This document shows, one piece after another, positions 18,647 to 27,281 of a DNA stretch of 64,000 nt. The position numbers were made by a program, and so were the translations under genes. Position 1 is the stretch's first letter. Each line of letters begins with the position of its first letter. The DNA is from Jongsikchunia kroppenstedtii DSM 45133 (GTDB lineage: Bacteria; Actinomycetota; Actinomycetes; Mycobacteriales; Mycobacteriaceae). Where the stretch lies: the NCBI RefSeq assembly GCF_000380485.1, contig NZ_AQYG01000051.1:124001-188000 (forward strand). The letters are read 5' to 3'. The notes beneath the pieces are model-generated. The model saw nothing but the letters and a program-made list of their open reading frames with translations, made no database searches and had not been told where the DNA came from.

Positions 18647-19032
18647 TCGTCCGCACCACCGCCGAAATCACCGGTACCGAACGCGATGTCGCCGCCGAGG
18701 ACTGGCGCAGCAAGCGCATCGTCCTCGCCGACGACGGCGTCGGCTTCTCGTTCCACGAGACCACGATCGCGCCCAACACCGTGCACGAGTTCCATTATCG
18801 CAACCACATCGAGGCGGTGTGGCTCGTCGAGGGCACCGGCACACTGACCGATCTCGACAACGGCCAGACCTACGATCTCGCACCGGGATCGATGTATCTG
18901 TTGAACGGCCATGAACGCCATCAGGTCGCTACCACCACCAAGATGCGCATGCTGTGTGTCTTCAACCCGCCGGTCACCGGCCGGGAAGTACACGACGAGA
19001 CGGGCGCCTACGCCGCACCCGCGGACACGTGA
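18643..19032 (+). CDS. ectC: L-ectoine synthase
   Basis: Cupin-fold enzyme (129 aa) that cyclises N-gamma-acetyl-diaminobutyrate to ectoine. It starts VIVRTTAEITGTERDV and contains FSFHETTIAPNT, HYRNHIEAVWLVEGTG and LNGHERHQV, the conserved EctC core with its metal-site residues. The GTG at 18643 overlaps the ectB stop and the gene stop overlaps the next GTG, so both junctions are GTGA couplings. No ectD hydroxylase is seen downstream, so the product is probably ectoine rather than hydroxyectoine. Confidence 0.96.
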   Translation: MIVRTTAEITGTERDVAAEDWRSKRIVLADDGVGFSFHETTIAPNTVHEFHYRNHIEAVWLVEGTGTLTDLDNGQTYDLAPGSMYLLNGHERHQVATTTKMRMLCVFNPPVTGREVHDETGAYAAPADT

Positions 19033-20345
19033 ATCGCACAAAACTCCATCGCGCCATCGCCGCCTCGGCGATGGGCAACGCCACGGAGTGGTATGACTAC
19101 GGCGTCTACGCGGCCACCACCACGTACCTGACCCACGCCTTCTTCCCCACACTCGGAACCGCTTTCACAATGCTCGGGTACGCTATCTCGTTCGTGCTCC
19201 GGCCGTTGGGCGGGTTCGTCTGGGGACCGCTCGGCGATCGGATCGGTCGGCGGCCCGTCATGGCGATCACCATTGTGCTGATGGCCCTGTCCACCACCCT
19301 CATTGGCGTGCTACCGACCTGGGCGGTGGTGGGCGCGGCCGCCCCACTGCTGCTGATGCTGCTGCGCGTCATCCAGGGGTTCTCGACCGGCGGCGAATAC
19401 GGCGGCGCCGCAACGTTCATGGCCGAATACGCGCCGGACGGCAAGCGCGGGCGATACGGATCGTTCCTAGAGTTCGGCACCCTCACCGGCTTCGTCGGCG
19501 GGTCGGGGTTCGTCCTTATCCTGGACGCGACCCTGTCAGCCGACCAGATGCAGGATTGGGGTTGGCGCATCCCCTTCTTGATCGCACTACCGATGGGCCT
19601 GATCGGCTGGTACCTGCGCACCAAACTGGACGACCCGCCCCTGTTCGAGACCACCAAGGAGCACGGCGCCGTTGCCGGCTCCGCCTGGCACCGTCTGGTC
19701 GAGCTATTCGTGAACTACCGGCGCCCGATCATCGTGATGGGCATGCTGGTGATCGCCCTCAACGTCGCCAACTACACACTGCTGACTTATCAGCCGACGT
19801 ATCTGAAGCAGACCATCGGCATGACCGAGACCCAGGGGCAGGTGGTGATCATCATCGGCGAAGTGCTGATGATGGCCTGCATCCCCTTCTGCGGCGCGCT
19901 TTCCGACCGGATCGGCCGCAAACCGATGTGGTGGTTCAGCCTCGTCGGCCTACTGGTCTTCGCGCTGCCGATGTATTGGCTGATGGGGCAGGGACTAGGC
20001 TGGGCGATAGTCGGTTTCGTCGTCCTCGGCCTGCTCTACATCCCGCAGCTGTCGACGATCTCGGCGACCTTCCCGGCGATGTTCCCCACGCAGGTCCGCT
20101 ACACCGGCTTCGCCATCTCCTACAACGTCTCGACGGCCGCATTCGGCGGCACCGCTCCTCTGATCAACGAGCGCATGGTGGATGTCAGCGGATGGAACCT
20201 GTTCCCCGCGGCATACATGATGGCCGCCTGCGTGATCGGCTTGTGCGCGATGCCGTTCCTGATCGAGACCGCGGGGGCATCCATCCGCGGTACCGAGATC
20301 CCCGCCGCCGACACCGAACCTGAACTGGCCGAACGCGGCGGATGA
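19029..20345 (+). CDS. MFS transporter of the metabolite:H+ symporter (ProP-like) family
   Basis: Twelve-TM transporter (438 aa) of the MHS family, which includes the osmolyte transporter ProP. Family signatures are GNATEWYDYGVYA in TM1, GPLGDRIGRRPVM in the first loop and RVIQGFSTGGEYGGAATFMAEY. The GTG at 19029 overlaps the ectC stop as GTGA, making it the fourth gene of the ect operon. Uptake or recapture of ectoine, proline or betaine under osmotic stress is the likely job. The C-terminus lacks the long coiled coil of E. coli ProP, so osmosensing would have to work differently. Confidence 0.9.
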   Translation: MNRTKLHRAIAASAMGNATEWYDYGVYAATTTYLTHAFFPTLGTAFTMLGYAISFVLRPLGGFVWGPLGDRIGRRPVMAITIVLMALSTTLIGVLPTWAVVGAAAPLLLMLLRVIQGFSTGGEYGGAATFMAEYAPDGKRGRYGSFLEFGTLTGFVGGSGFVLILDATLSADQMQDWGWRIPFLIALPMGLIGWYLRTKLDDPPLFETTKEHGAVAGSAWHRLVELFVNYRRPIIVMGMLVIALNVANYTLLTYQPTYLKQTIGMTETQGQVVIIIGEVLMMACIPFCGALSDRIGRKPMWWFSLVGLLVFALPMYWLMGQGLGWAIVGFVVLGLLYIPQLSTISATFPAMFPTQVRYTGFAISYNVSTAAFGGTAPLINERMVDVSGWNLFPAAYMMAACVIGLCAMPFLIETAGASIRGTEIPAADTEPELAERGG

Positions 20346-20364
20346 GTGGGCTAGGGTCGGCAGC

Positions 20365-20814
20365 ATGAGCATTGGCCCGATCGATATCGCCGAGGACTGC
20401 ATCTTCTGCGCGATCGGTTCCGGCTCCGCGCCCGCCACCAGGGTCGCCGAGGACGATCTGACGTTGACGTTCATGGATATTCATCCGGCGACGCCGGGGC
20501 ACATGCTGGTCATCCCGAAGCGGCACAGCGACGATCTGCTCGGCACCGCGCCCGACGACCTGGCCGCCATGGCACTCAGCGCGCAGCGGGCCGTCGGCGC
20601 CGCCAAGACCGCGCTCGGCGCCGACGGCGTCAACCTGCTCAACTGCACCGGCCCCGTGGCCTGGCAGTCGGTGTTCCACGTCCACCTGCACGTCATCCCC
20701 CGCTACCGCGATCGCGGCAAGGACCGGCTCGTGCTGCCGTGGCAGCCGAACGTTCCGGGTCATCCGGAAACGCTTGCGGCGCTGGGCAGCCGGCTGCGAG
20801 ACGGGCTCAGCTAG
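20365..20814 (+). CDS. HIT-family nucleotide hydrolase/transferase
   Basis: Histidine-triad protein (149 aa) with the catalytic motif HVHLHVI near residues 104-110 and an N-terminal CIFCAI segment. Such proteins hydrolyse nucleoside phosphoramidates or dinucleotide polyphosphates in the cytosol; the actual substrate is unknown. The ATG at 20365 follows the transporter stop by 19 bases (GGGCTAGGGTCGGCAGC leader). It may be co-transcribed with the ect operon, but a functional link is not evident. Confidence 0.9.
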   Translation: MSIGPIDIAEDCIFCAIGSGSAPATRVAEDDLTLTFMDIHPATPGHMLVIPKRHSDDLLGTAPDDLAAMALSAQRAVGAAKTALGADGVNLLNCTGPVAWQSVFHVHLHVIPRYRDRGKDRLVLPWQPNVPGHPETLAALGSRLRDGLS

Positions 20815-20856
20815 GGCACAGATCCAGGGGCTCAGGTCTAGGGGTGCGGACCTGGG

Positions 20857-22026
20857 CTAGATCGCCCGGCGGATAGCCCCGTCGCGACGCAGGTCCGCGA
20901 TCGACTTGTATCCGTCGATCGCCATCAGCAGATCGGCCTCGGCAAGCATCGACCGAATATGGTGCACCAGAGCGTCTTCGCCGCCGACCGCCAAGGCGTA
21001 TGCGTACGTGCGCCCCAGCCCGACCGCGGTCGCGCCGAGGGCCAGCGCCTTGATGACATCCGAACCACTGCGGACCCCGGAGTCGAAGAGCACCGGCTTG
21101 TCGCCGGCCGCGGCCACCACGTCCGGCAGCAGCTCCAGCGCGGACAGCCCGCCATTGGCCTGGCGCCCACCGTGATTGCTGCAGTAGATGCCATCCACGC
21201 CGAGATCCAGGGCGCGCCGCGCGTCGTCGGGATGGCAGATGCCCTTGGGGACGATCGGCATGTCGGTGACGCTGCGCAGCCATTCGAGGTCGTCCCAGGT
21301 GACCGACTTGCCGAAGATCAGCGCCCACATCAGCGCCGCCGCCTGCGGATCCTCGGCCGGCGGCTTCGCCAGTTTGTTCAGGAAGTTCTCGTCGGTCAGG
21401 TAGTTGGAGATGCACATGCCGCGCAGCTGCGGGAAGTTCGAGGTGTTCAGGTCGCGCGGCCGCCAGCCCGGGGTCCACGTGTCGAGGGTGACGACGATGC
21501 CCTTGTAGCCTGCCTTCTCGGCCCGCCGCACGAAGCTCAGTGCCAGCTCCCGGTCCTTGGGCATGTACAGCTGGAACAACCCCGGAGTCTGCTGATGGAT
21601 CGCCCCGGTGTCCTCCACCGGGTCCATCGACAGCGTCGACTGCACGGCCGCCACCCCGGTAGCCTCCGCCGCGCGGGCAACCGCCAGATCGCCGTGGAAG
21701 TCCTGCGAACAGATGCCGATCACCCCGATCGGCGCCAGGAACAGGGGGTTCGGCAGCGTCATGCCGAACATCTCCACCGACAGGTCGCGTTCCTCGGCGC
21801 CAACGCACATCCGCGGCACGATCCCCCACTTGGTGAACGCGGAGACGTTGACCCGCTGGGTGTGCTCGTCCCCGCAACCACCCGCCACATACGACCAGAT
21901 CCACGGCGGGAGCACCTGTTCGGCCTTGCGCTCCAACGATTCGGCGTCGACCGGGTAGCGGGGCACCTCGCCGCGCAGACCGGCGAGATAGATCTCGAGT
22001 TGGAAGTTCCCGTACGGCATCGTCAT
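20857..22026 (-). CDS. FMN-dependent lactate 2-monooxygenase-like enzyme
   Basis: Alpha-hydroxy-acid oxidase family, 389 aa. It closely resembles M. smegmatis lactate 2-monooxygenase, which oxidises L-lactate to acetate, CO2 and water. Shared segments include SYVAGGCGDEHTQR, LAPIGVIGICSQD, TLDTWTPGWRPRDLNTSNFP, DGIYCSNHGGRQANGG with the catalytic His, and the FMN-phosphate region ALALGATAVGLGR. Substrate could also be another 2-hydroxy acid. It starts 26 bases downstream of the lipoprotein gene and is probably the third gene of a mycolyltransferase-lipoprotein-oxidase operon. Confidence 0.9.
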   Translation of the reverse strand: MTMPYGNFQLEIYLAGLRGEVPRYPVDAESLERKAEQVLPPWIWSYVAGGCGDEHTQRVNVSAFTKWGIVPRMCVGAEERDLSVEMFGMTLPNPLFLAPIGVIGICSQDFHGDLAVARAAEATGVAAVQSTLSMDPVEDTGAIHQQTPGLFQLYMPKDRELALSFVRRAEKAGYKGIVVTLDTWTPGWRPRDLNTSNFPQLRGMCISNYLTDENFLNKLAKPPAEDPQAAALMWALIFGKSVTWDDLEWLRSVTDMPIVPKGICHPDDARRALDLGVDGIYCSNHGGRQANGGLSALELLPDVVAAAGDKPVLFDSGVRSGSDVIKALALGATAVGLGRTYAYALAVGGEDALVHHIRSMLAEADLLMAIDGYKSIADLRRDGAIRRAI

Positions 22027-22052
22027 GCAGTCACCCTAGCGAGGCGCGGCGA

Positions 22053-22553
22053 TCATCCGGTGCAATACGTGGCCTCGGCGGCGGCCACCATCTGCGGCGC
22101 GGCGGCCTTCGCCGCTGCGGCACCGAGAGTCGGCGTCAGAACGCCCGCCGTGTATGAGATGGCCGACTGGGGCGGGATATTCGATGCCCGCAGCTCGCAG
22201 ATCGACGCGCCCACCGAGAGCGCGGTTTCCGAATCGATGTGCACGCCCGCCCGATTCAGTGCGGCGAGGTAGCGGTTCGCCTTCGCGGGCGCCGGTGACG
22301 TCGGCATCGACGACATCTCCGACGGCGGAATCTGCGCCGGCGCGCTGGGCAGCTGCTGCGACGGGGGCATCGCCGACGTGGGCGCCACCGGCGACGTCGT
22401 GGCGGGGGGCGTCGACGATGTTGCGGCGCCGATCGAGGGCGTCGACGAGACCGGTTGGCCCGCCGAGTGATTGGCACCGCACGCCGCGACAGCGAGTACG
22501 ACCAGTACTGCCGCTGCCGCCGCGAGGGCCCGGAGACGCGGTGCGAATCGCAC
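22053..22553 (-). CDS. DUF732-domain lipoprotein
   Basis: Exported lipoprotein of 166 aa. The signal peptide LRALAAAAAVLVVLAVAAC ends at a lipobox Cys. It is followed by a Ser/Thr/Pro-rich linker (about residues 30-85) and a C-terminal DUF732-like domain (YLAALNRAGVHIDSETALS, then ICELRAS). DUF732 proteins are common, mostly uncharacterised cell-envelope proteins in mycobacteria. The GTG at 22553 overlaps the stop of the upstream mycolyltransferase gene (TAGTG), which argues for coupling; an upstream in-frame ATG would disrupt the signal peptide position. Confidence 0.8.
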   Translation of the reverse strand: MRFAPRLRALAAAAAVLVVLAVAACGANHSAGQPVSSTPSIGAATSSTPPATTSPVAPTSAMPPSQQLPSAPAQIPPSEMSSMPTSPAPAKANRYLAALNRAGVHIDSETALSVGASICELRASNIPPQSAISYTAGVLTPTLGAAAAKAAAPQMVAAAEATYCTG

Positions 22554-23542
22554 TAGGCGAAGAATCCCTGGCTTTTCGCGGTCCACACGGCGTTCTGCCA
22601 ATACGGCCAGTCATGCAGACCGGAGATCGGGAAGTCGGTGGTGACCGGCACCCCCAGGAGGAACGCCCCGGTCTGGAAGAGATGGGTCTGCGCCGATGCC
22701 AACAGCTCCAGCGGTGCGCCCTCGAGGAGCAGCGCCGGGTTCTGCAGCAACGCCTGCGGGGTGGCCGTGAAACCCGGAATGCCGCTGCCGGTGTAGATGA
22801 ACAGCTTCGTCGACCGCAGCTGGTTGAGCTGCCACAGGGGATCGTTCTGGAACCATCGGATGCTCCACGGCGGACCCCACATGCAATCCACGTTCATGGC
22901 GGGTGTGCCGCCATCGAGCGCCGGCTCGACCATCGCGGCGCGAATCGCGGTACGCATCAGCGGCGCCGTCAGGTTCAGCAGTCCCGACATCGATCCGGCG
23001 CTGCCGTAGTTCTGCGGCTCGGTCGCGGCGAAGATCAATGCGGAGCTACCGCTCATGGACACGCCCATGATCGCGTACTTGCCGGAGGGCCCGCGCAGGC
23101 CACGCTGATCCATCGCCGACACCAGGCTCTTGCCGATCACGCAGCCCCATTTGTACGTGTACGTCTGGTGACTGAAGTTGTCCGGAGCGTTCCAGTCGGT
23201 ATAGAAGCTCTCGTAGCCGCCGACAGGTTCGACCACGTTCACGCCGCGATCCGCGAGGTCCGCGACGTTGGTGTTGTGCTCCCAGCCGCTCATGTCATCG
23301 GTGGCCCGCAACCCGTCCAGCAATACAACGGTTTTCGCGTTTCCGGGTCGGGTCCACGCGCGCACCTTGACCGTCCCCGGCGGGCCGCCCGGCGACTGGC
23401 TCGGCATTCCGCACGAGTTGATCCACCACGTCTGCGCGACCGGGGCGGCGGTCGCCACGCCACCGCCGAATGCCATCCCCGCTACGCCCACCAGCATCAC
23501 GACTGCCATCAGCCGCGCAGTCCACGCACTTCCGTTACCCAC
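22553..23542 (-). CDS. Antigen 85-type mycolyltransferase/esterase
   Basis: Secreted alpha/beta-hydrolase (329 aa) of the FbpA/B/C and corynomycolyl transferase family. These transfer mycolic acids between trehalose mycolates and arabinogalactan. A signal peptide ends after FGGGVATAA. Hallmarks are VVLLDGLRA, SHQTYTYKWG, the nucleophile motif GVSMSGSSAL and the C-terminal catalytic His in GLHDWPYW. The GTG at 23542 has AGGGGT seven bases upstream. The gene shows the organism makes mycolic acids. It overlaps the following lipoprotein gene by one base. Confidence 0.92.
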   Translation of the reverse strand: MGNGSAWTARLMAVVMLVGVAGMAFGGGVATAAPVAQTWWINSCGMPSQSPGGPPGTVKVRAWTRPGNAKTVVLLDGLRATDDMSGWEHNTNVADLADRGVNVVEPVGGYESFYTDWNAPDNFSHQTYTYKWGCVIGKSLVSAMDQRGLRGPSGKYAIMGVSMSGSSALIFAATEPQNYGSAGSMSGLLNLTAPLMRTAIRAAMVEPALDGGTPAMNVDCMWGPPWSIRWFQNDPLWQLNQLRSTKLFIYTGSGIPGFTATPQALLQNPALLLEGAPLELLASAQTHLFQTGAFLLGVPVTTDFPISGLHDWPYWQNAVWTAKSQGFFA

Positions 23543-23734
23543 CCGCACCCCTTCACGCACGACGCACCGCAAATGCGCCACGAATACCGAGATGGACTGT
23601 AACCCAATCAAATCCGGCCACCTGCGACAATTCCGACAAAGGCCCCGGGCCCATTTCCGGCGGCGACCGCACGACCCGTGCAGACGCGGGAGGAATCGCA
23701 CAAAACCGCCCCTCTTTGTGACTCATATCACCGA

Positions 23735-23761
23735 TGTCACGTTTCCCGTGGCCACGGTGTC
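23735..23761 (+). promoter_or_regulatory. Candidate ECF41 sigma-factor promoter
   Basis: TGTCACG (23735-23741), 16 bases, then TGTC (23758-23761). The published ECF41 promoter is TGTCACA-N16-CGTC, so one base differs in each box and the spacing is exact. It lies about 53 bases before the flavoprotein ATG, directly upstream of the two-gene unit that encodes an ECF41 factor. This is where an autoregulated ECF41 promoter is expected. The rest of 23543-23813 holds no gene. Confidence 0.65.
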
Positions 23762-23813
23762 TTATGTGCAGCCCCACACGAACGGCGGGGATCGAGCAAC
23801 CGAGGGAGACGAC

Positions 23814-25016
23814 ATGACCAGCGACCGAGACAGCACGAGCCGAGTCATCGTGGTGGGCGGCGGATATGCCGGCGTTATGGCGGCCAACCGCCTCACCCAG
23901 CGCGATGATGTCACGGTGACCCTGATCAATCCCCGGGCGCAGTTCGTCGAGCGGATCCGGCTGCACCAGCTGGCCGCCCAGACGCATCCCGCGGTGCATG
24001 ACATGCGCGAGGTGCTCGCGCCCGATGTCGAACTGGTCGTCGGCTCCGTCGAGCTCATCGATACCGCCTCGCGGACGGTCGCGGTCGGCGGCGACATCCT
24101 CGACTACGACTATCTGGTCTATGCCGTCGGCAGCCACAGCTCCGATGTCGACGTCCCAGGAGTCCGCGAGCACGCATACCCGGTCTCGACGCTCGAACAG
24201 GCGCAGCGACTGCGCGCCGCGCTCGCGGACACCCCCGAGTCGGCGCCCGTGACGGTCGTCGGCGCCGGCCCGACCGGCATCGAGACCGCCGCCGAACTGG
24301 CCGACGCCGGGCGCGCGGTGACCCTGGTCTGCGGCCGGGTACTGGGGCCGTACCTGCATCCGCGGATCCGTCGAGGAATCGCAAAACGACTGCGCCGCAT
24401 GGGCGTCACCATCGTCGACGGTGCGGGGGCCACCGTGACCGCGGTCGCCGCCGACTCGGTCGACCTGGCCGACGGAAATCAGATCACCAGCGCGCTGACG
24501 ATCTGGGCAGCCGGCTTCGCGGTTCCCGAGCTGGCACTGCGCAGCGGACTGAGCACCGACGAGGCCGGACGACTCCTCACCGACGAGACGCTGACCAGCG
24601 TCGATGACGATCACATCGTCGCGGCCGGCGACTGCGCGGCACCGTCGGCGCTGCCGTACCGGATGAGCTGCCAGGCGGCCAATCAGCTCGGCCCGCAGGC
24701 CGCCGACACCGTGCTGCGGCGGATCGACGGCGAGGAGCCCGGCCCGGCCCTGGTCGGTTTCGCCGGTCAATGCATCAGCCTCGGTCGCCGGTACGGCACC
24801 TTCCAGTTCTCGCGCCGCAACGATGTCGCCGTGCCGCTGCACGTCGGCGGCCGGGTCGGTGCGAGGCTGAAGGAGCTGGTCTGCAAGAGCACGGTCGATG
24901 GGCTGCGGCACGAGGCCGATAAGCCCGGCCGGCGCCTGGTACGGATGCGCGATCCGCACCGCGACGCCGCTCTGGCGGAGCGGAACTCGGCGTCCACGCT
25001 GCAGGCGGCGCGATGA
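23814..25016 (+). CDS. NDH-2-like FAD/NAD(P) pyridine nucleotide oxidoreductase
   Basis: Flavoprotein (400 aa) with an N-terminal FAD-binding Rossmann motif VIVVGGGYAGVMAANRL, a second nucleotide motif VTVVGAGPTGIETAAELA near residue 145, and the C-terminal FAD segment IVAAGDCAAPSALPYRMSCQ. It resembles type II NADH dehydrogenases and AIF-like enzymes, but lacks an obvious membrane anchor. The ATG at 23814 has GAGGGAGACG upstream. It overlaps the ECF41 sigma gene as ATGA and is probably the regulated partner that ECF41 factors usually have next door. The electron acceptor is unknown. Confidence 0.88.
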   Translation: MTSDRDSTSRVIVVGGGYAGVMAANRLTQRDDVTVTLINPRAQFVERIRLHQLAAQTHPAVHDMREVLAPDVELVVGSVELIDTASRTVAVGGDILDYDYLVYAVGSHSSDVDVPGVREHAYPVSTLEQAQRLRAALADTPESAPVTVVGAGPTGIETAAELADAGRAVTLVCGRVLGPYLHPRIRRGIAKRLRRMGVTIVDGAGATVTAVAADSVDLADGNQITSALTIWAAGFAVPELALRSGLSTDEAGRLLTDETLTSVDDDHIVAAGDCAAPSALPYRMSCQAANQLGPQAADTVLRRIDGEEPGPALVGFAGQCISLGRRYGTFQFSRRNDVAVPLHVGGRVGARLKELVCKSTVDGLRHEADKPGRRLVRMRDPHRDAALAERNSASTLQAAR

Positions 25017-25891
25017 CCTCGACCGAAATCTTTGTCTCCCACCGCAATCTACTGTTCACGGTCGCCTACGAGATGCTCGGCTCCGCGGCCGACGCCGAGG
25101 ACGTGCTGCAGGAGAGCTGGCTGCGGTGGAACAAAGTCGATCTGGACCAGGTGGATGACCACCGCGCCTACCTGGTCCGGATCGTCACCAGGCAGGCGCT
25201 CAATCGGCTGCGAACCCTCAAGCAGCGCAAGGAATCTTATGTCGGGCAGTGGCTGCCCGAGCCGCTGCTGACCGCACCCGATGTGGCCGACGACGTCGCC
25301 CTGGCCGACAGCGTGTCGATGGCGCTGATGGTGGTGCTCGAGACGCTCTCCCCCACGGAGAGAGCGGTATTCGTGCTTCGCGAGGCGTTCGGTCTCGGGT
25401 ATGACGAGATCGCCCGGTCGGTCGAGAAATCACCGGCGGCGGTGCGGCAGATCGCCCATCGGGCGCGAGCGCATGTCGATGCCCGGCGACCGCGCGCGAC
25501 CGTGTCGGCATCCGAGGCACGGGCGGCGCTGGATTCGTTTCAGACCGCCATCGAATCGGCGGATCTGCAGGGGCTGCTCGATGTGCTGTCCCCCGGTGTC
25601 ACCATCGTCGGCGACGGCGGCGGCGTCAAGCAGGCGGCTCCGCGGCCGATCGTGGGCGTCGACAAGGTGACGCGATTCTTCCTCGGCGGCCTGGCCCGGT
25701 TCGATGTCACGCTGACGACCGAACCCATTGTGATCAACGGCAATCCGGCGCTCTCCTGCTACGTCGACGGCGAGTTCGACGGCGTCCTCGCGGCCCGCGT
25801 GGAGGACGGACTGATCACCGAGCTGTACTACGTCCGCAATCCGCACAAGCTGACGCGGATCGATTCGGCGATCGAGCTCACCCTGCGCTGA
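25013..25891 (+). CDS. sigJ: ECF41-group sigma factor (SigJ-like) with C-terminal SnoaL domain
   Basis: Sigma factor of 292 aa. Sigma-2 covers about residues 5-70 (AYEMLGSAADAEDVLQESWL), sigma-4 about residues 105-160 (LSPTERAVFVLREAFGLGY), and a SnoaL-like C-terminal extension follows. The extension has the ECF41 signatures GDGGGVK and RNPHKL, which in this group regulate sigma activity in cis instead of an anti-sigma factor. The start overlaps the flavoprotein gene (ATGA). Mycobacterial SigJ belongs to the same group and has been linked to peroxide resistance. The signal sensed is unknown. Confidence 0.9.
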   Translation: MTSTEIFVSHRNLLFTVAYEMLGSAADAEDVLQESWLRWNKVDLDQVDDHRAYLVRIVTRQALNRLRTLKQRKESYVGQWLPEPLLTAPDVADDVALADSVSMALMVVLETLSPTERAVFVLREAFGLGYDEIARSVEKSPAAVRQIAHRARAHVDARRPRATVSASEARAALDSFQTAIESADLQGLLDVLSPGVTIVGDGGGVKQAAPRPIVGVDKVTRFFLGGLARFDVTLTTEPIVINGNPALSCYVDGEFDGVLAARVEDGLITELYYVRNPHKLTRIDSAIELTLR

Positions 25892-25894
25892 TCG

Positions 25895-27214
25895 TCAATG
25901 CGCCGTCGCGTAGGTCGCCGCGTCGGTCCGGAATTCCGGCTTCCCATACTCGGCCAGCCGACGCCGGATCAGGCCGACGAGATAGCGGTCGATAACCGGC
26001 CGCAACCGCGGAAACCGCAGCGCGAACCGGACGGCGAAGAAGCGACCCGAGATGAACGGAATGGTGATCGCGATCCGCGCGAAGTCTGTGGCCGTGATGT
26101 CGACTCCCATGCGGGCCGCCGCCCTCCGGTCGCCGTGGCAGAACGCCTGCGTGAAAGCCATCTTGCTGTAGCTCTTTTCGACGGCATCGGCGGCGCGATC
26201 GAAACGGGTCCTGTCCGACCGCAGGTAGGCCGCCATCGTCGAGCGAACCAACGCACCGCAGGTCTCGTCGTCGAATCCATCGCGCAGCAACGCCGCTCGT
26301 GCATGCAGCATGTCGACGATCTCCTGCGGCTCCCGCGGCACCAACTCCTCGGGCAGCCCCAACAGGAAGCACCGGTAACGCGAGAACTCGATCACCGCCC
26401 GCTCGGTGTCGTCGAATTCGGTTCGGCCGGAATGCAGTACCCGCTGGGCGAGCAGATAGGAGCCGATCAGGCCGGCCAGCATCTGGTCGACCTGCGGCAC
26501 CGGCATGCCATAGACGTCCGCGTCCCAGCGATCGGACCGCTTGAGCGCGTTGTAGCGCACCATCGAATGCATCAACCGCACCATGGCGGCCGCCTCGAAT
26601 CCCGGGCCGTGACGGTCCATCGCGCCCGGCAAGGTGGTCAGCGCGAAGAAGTTCGACGTCTCGTTGACTCGCCGGGACGCCCGCTTGCCGGACAGCGCGC
26701 CGGTGAGCGCCATCGGCAGCGCCGCATAGGTATTCGTGAACGTGGCGATGAAGGCGCCGCGAGTGACGAACGGCGAGACCAGGGCCGTCGGCATCCGGGA
26801 CTCGCGCGCCCCCTGCTCGACCAGCCTCATGTCGATCCAGTCGGGCGTGGCCTCCATCGACTCGATGAACGCGACGAGTTCGGGCGGGACGTCGGCCACC
26901 GCGTCCACGCCCTCGCGACAGGCGGTGCTCAGCATCGCGATGAGGTCGGTGACGCTGCGGGTGGCGGTCAACGCCGCATACGGATCCGCCGCCACATCGC
27001 CGAGCATCGTCGCGGTGCGGATCAATTCCACGCGCTGCGGATCAGCAAGGCTCGGCCCGCGTGCAGTCACCCACTCGGGCAGTGACGACTTCACGGCCGG
27101 ATCCTCGGTGTGCCGGTACGGCGGCGTATCGAAGTCCAGATCGCCGTACACATCCGGGAGCAGCGCACGCTGGCTGCGAACACGGTCGGCGAGTTCTGGG
27201 TAATACGTGGTCAC
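25895..27214 (-). CDS. MpaB/rubber-oxygenase-family (DUF2236) protein
   Basis: Protein of 439 aa from the heme-type oxygenase family that contains fungal MpaB and latex-clearing protein Lcp. The central region FVTRGAFIATFTNTYAALPM, then LPGAMDRHGPGFEAAAMVRL followed by MHSMVR, carries the conserved Arg and His expected around the heme. No signal peptide is seen, unlike secreted Lcp, so it probably acts in the cytosol. The substrate is unknown; membership does not imply rubber cleavage. It is divergent from a TetR regulator with a strong palindrome between them, so it is likely the regulated target. It ends four bases from the stop of the convergent ECF41 gene. Confidence 0.8.
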   Translation of the reverse strand: MTTYYPELADRVRSQRALLPDVYGDLDFDTPPYRHTEDPAVKSSLPEWVTARGPSLADPQRVELIRTATMLGDVAADPYAALTATRSVTDLIAMLSTACREGVDAVADVPPELVAFIESMEATPDWIDMRLVEQGARESRMPTALVSPFVTRGAFIATFTNTYAALPMALTGALSGKRASRRVNETSNFFALTTLPGAMDRHGPGFEAAAMVRLMHSMVRYNALKRSDRWDADVYGMPVPQVDQMLAGLIGSYLLAQRVLHSGRTEFDDTERAVIEFSRYRCFLLGLPEELVPREPQEIVDMLHARAALLRDGFDDETCGALVRSTMAAYLRSDRTRFDRAADAVEKSYSKMAFTQAFCHGDRRAAARMGVDITATDFARIAITIPFISGRFFAVRFALRFPRLRPVIDRYLVGLIRRRLAEYGKPEFRTDAATYATAH

Positions 27215-27241
27215 GAGGCCCCCTCCGATTAACTAACACAA

Positions 27242-27258
27242 TGTGAGTAATACTCACA
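27242..27258. promoter_or_regulatory. TetR-type operator
   Basis: TGTGAGTAATACTCACA is a perfect 17-bp inverted repeat in the 67-base gap between the oxygenase and TetR genes. A further half-site, TGTGAGTTAG, follows at 27262-27271, and a partly matching CTAACACA lies at 27233-27240. TTAGAC at 27268-27273 could be the TetR -10. The seven-base spacer makes a CRP site unlikely, and the position is typical for control of both divergent genes. Confidence 0.7.
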
Positions 27259-27281
27259 GACTGTGAGTTAGACTGTCAACC

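Noticed and set aside
27242-27258. CRP/GlxR site in the oxygenase/TetR gap
   Set aside because: TGTGA and TCACA are present but the spacer is seven bases, not six; a TetR operator is the better reading.
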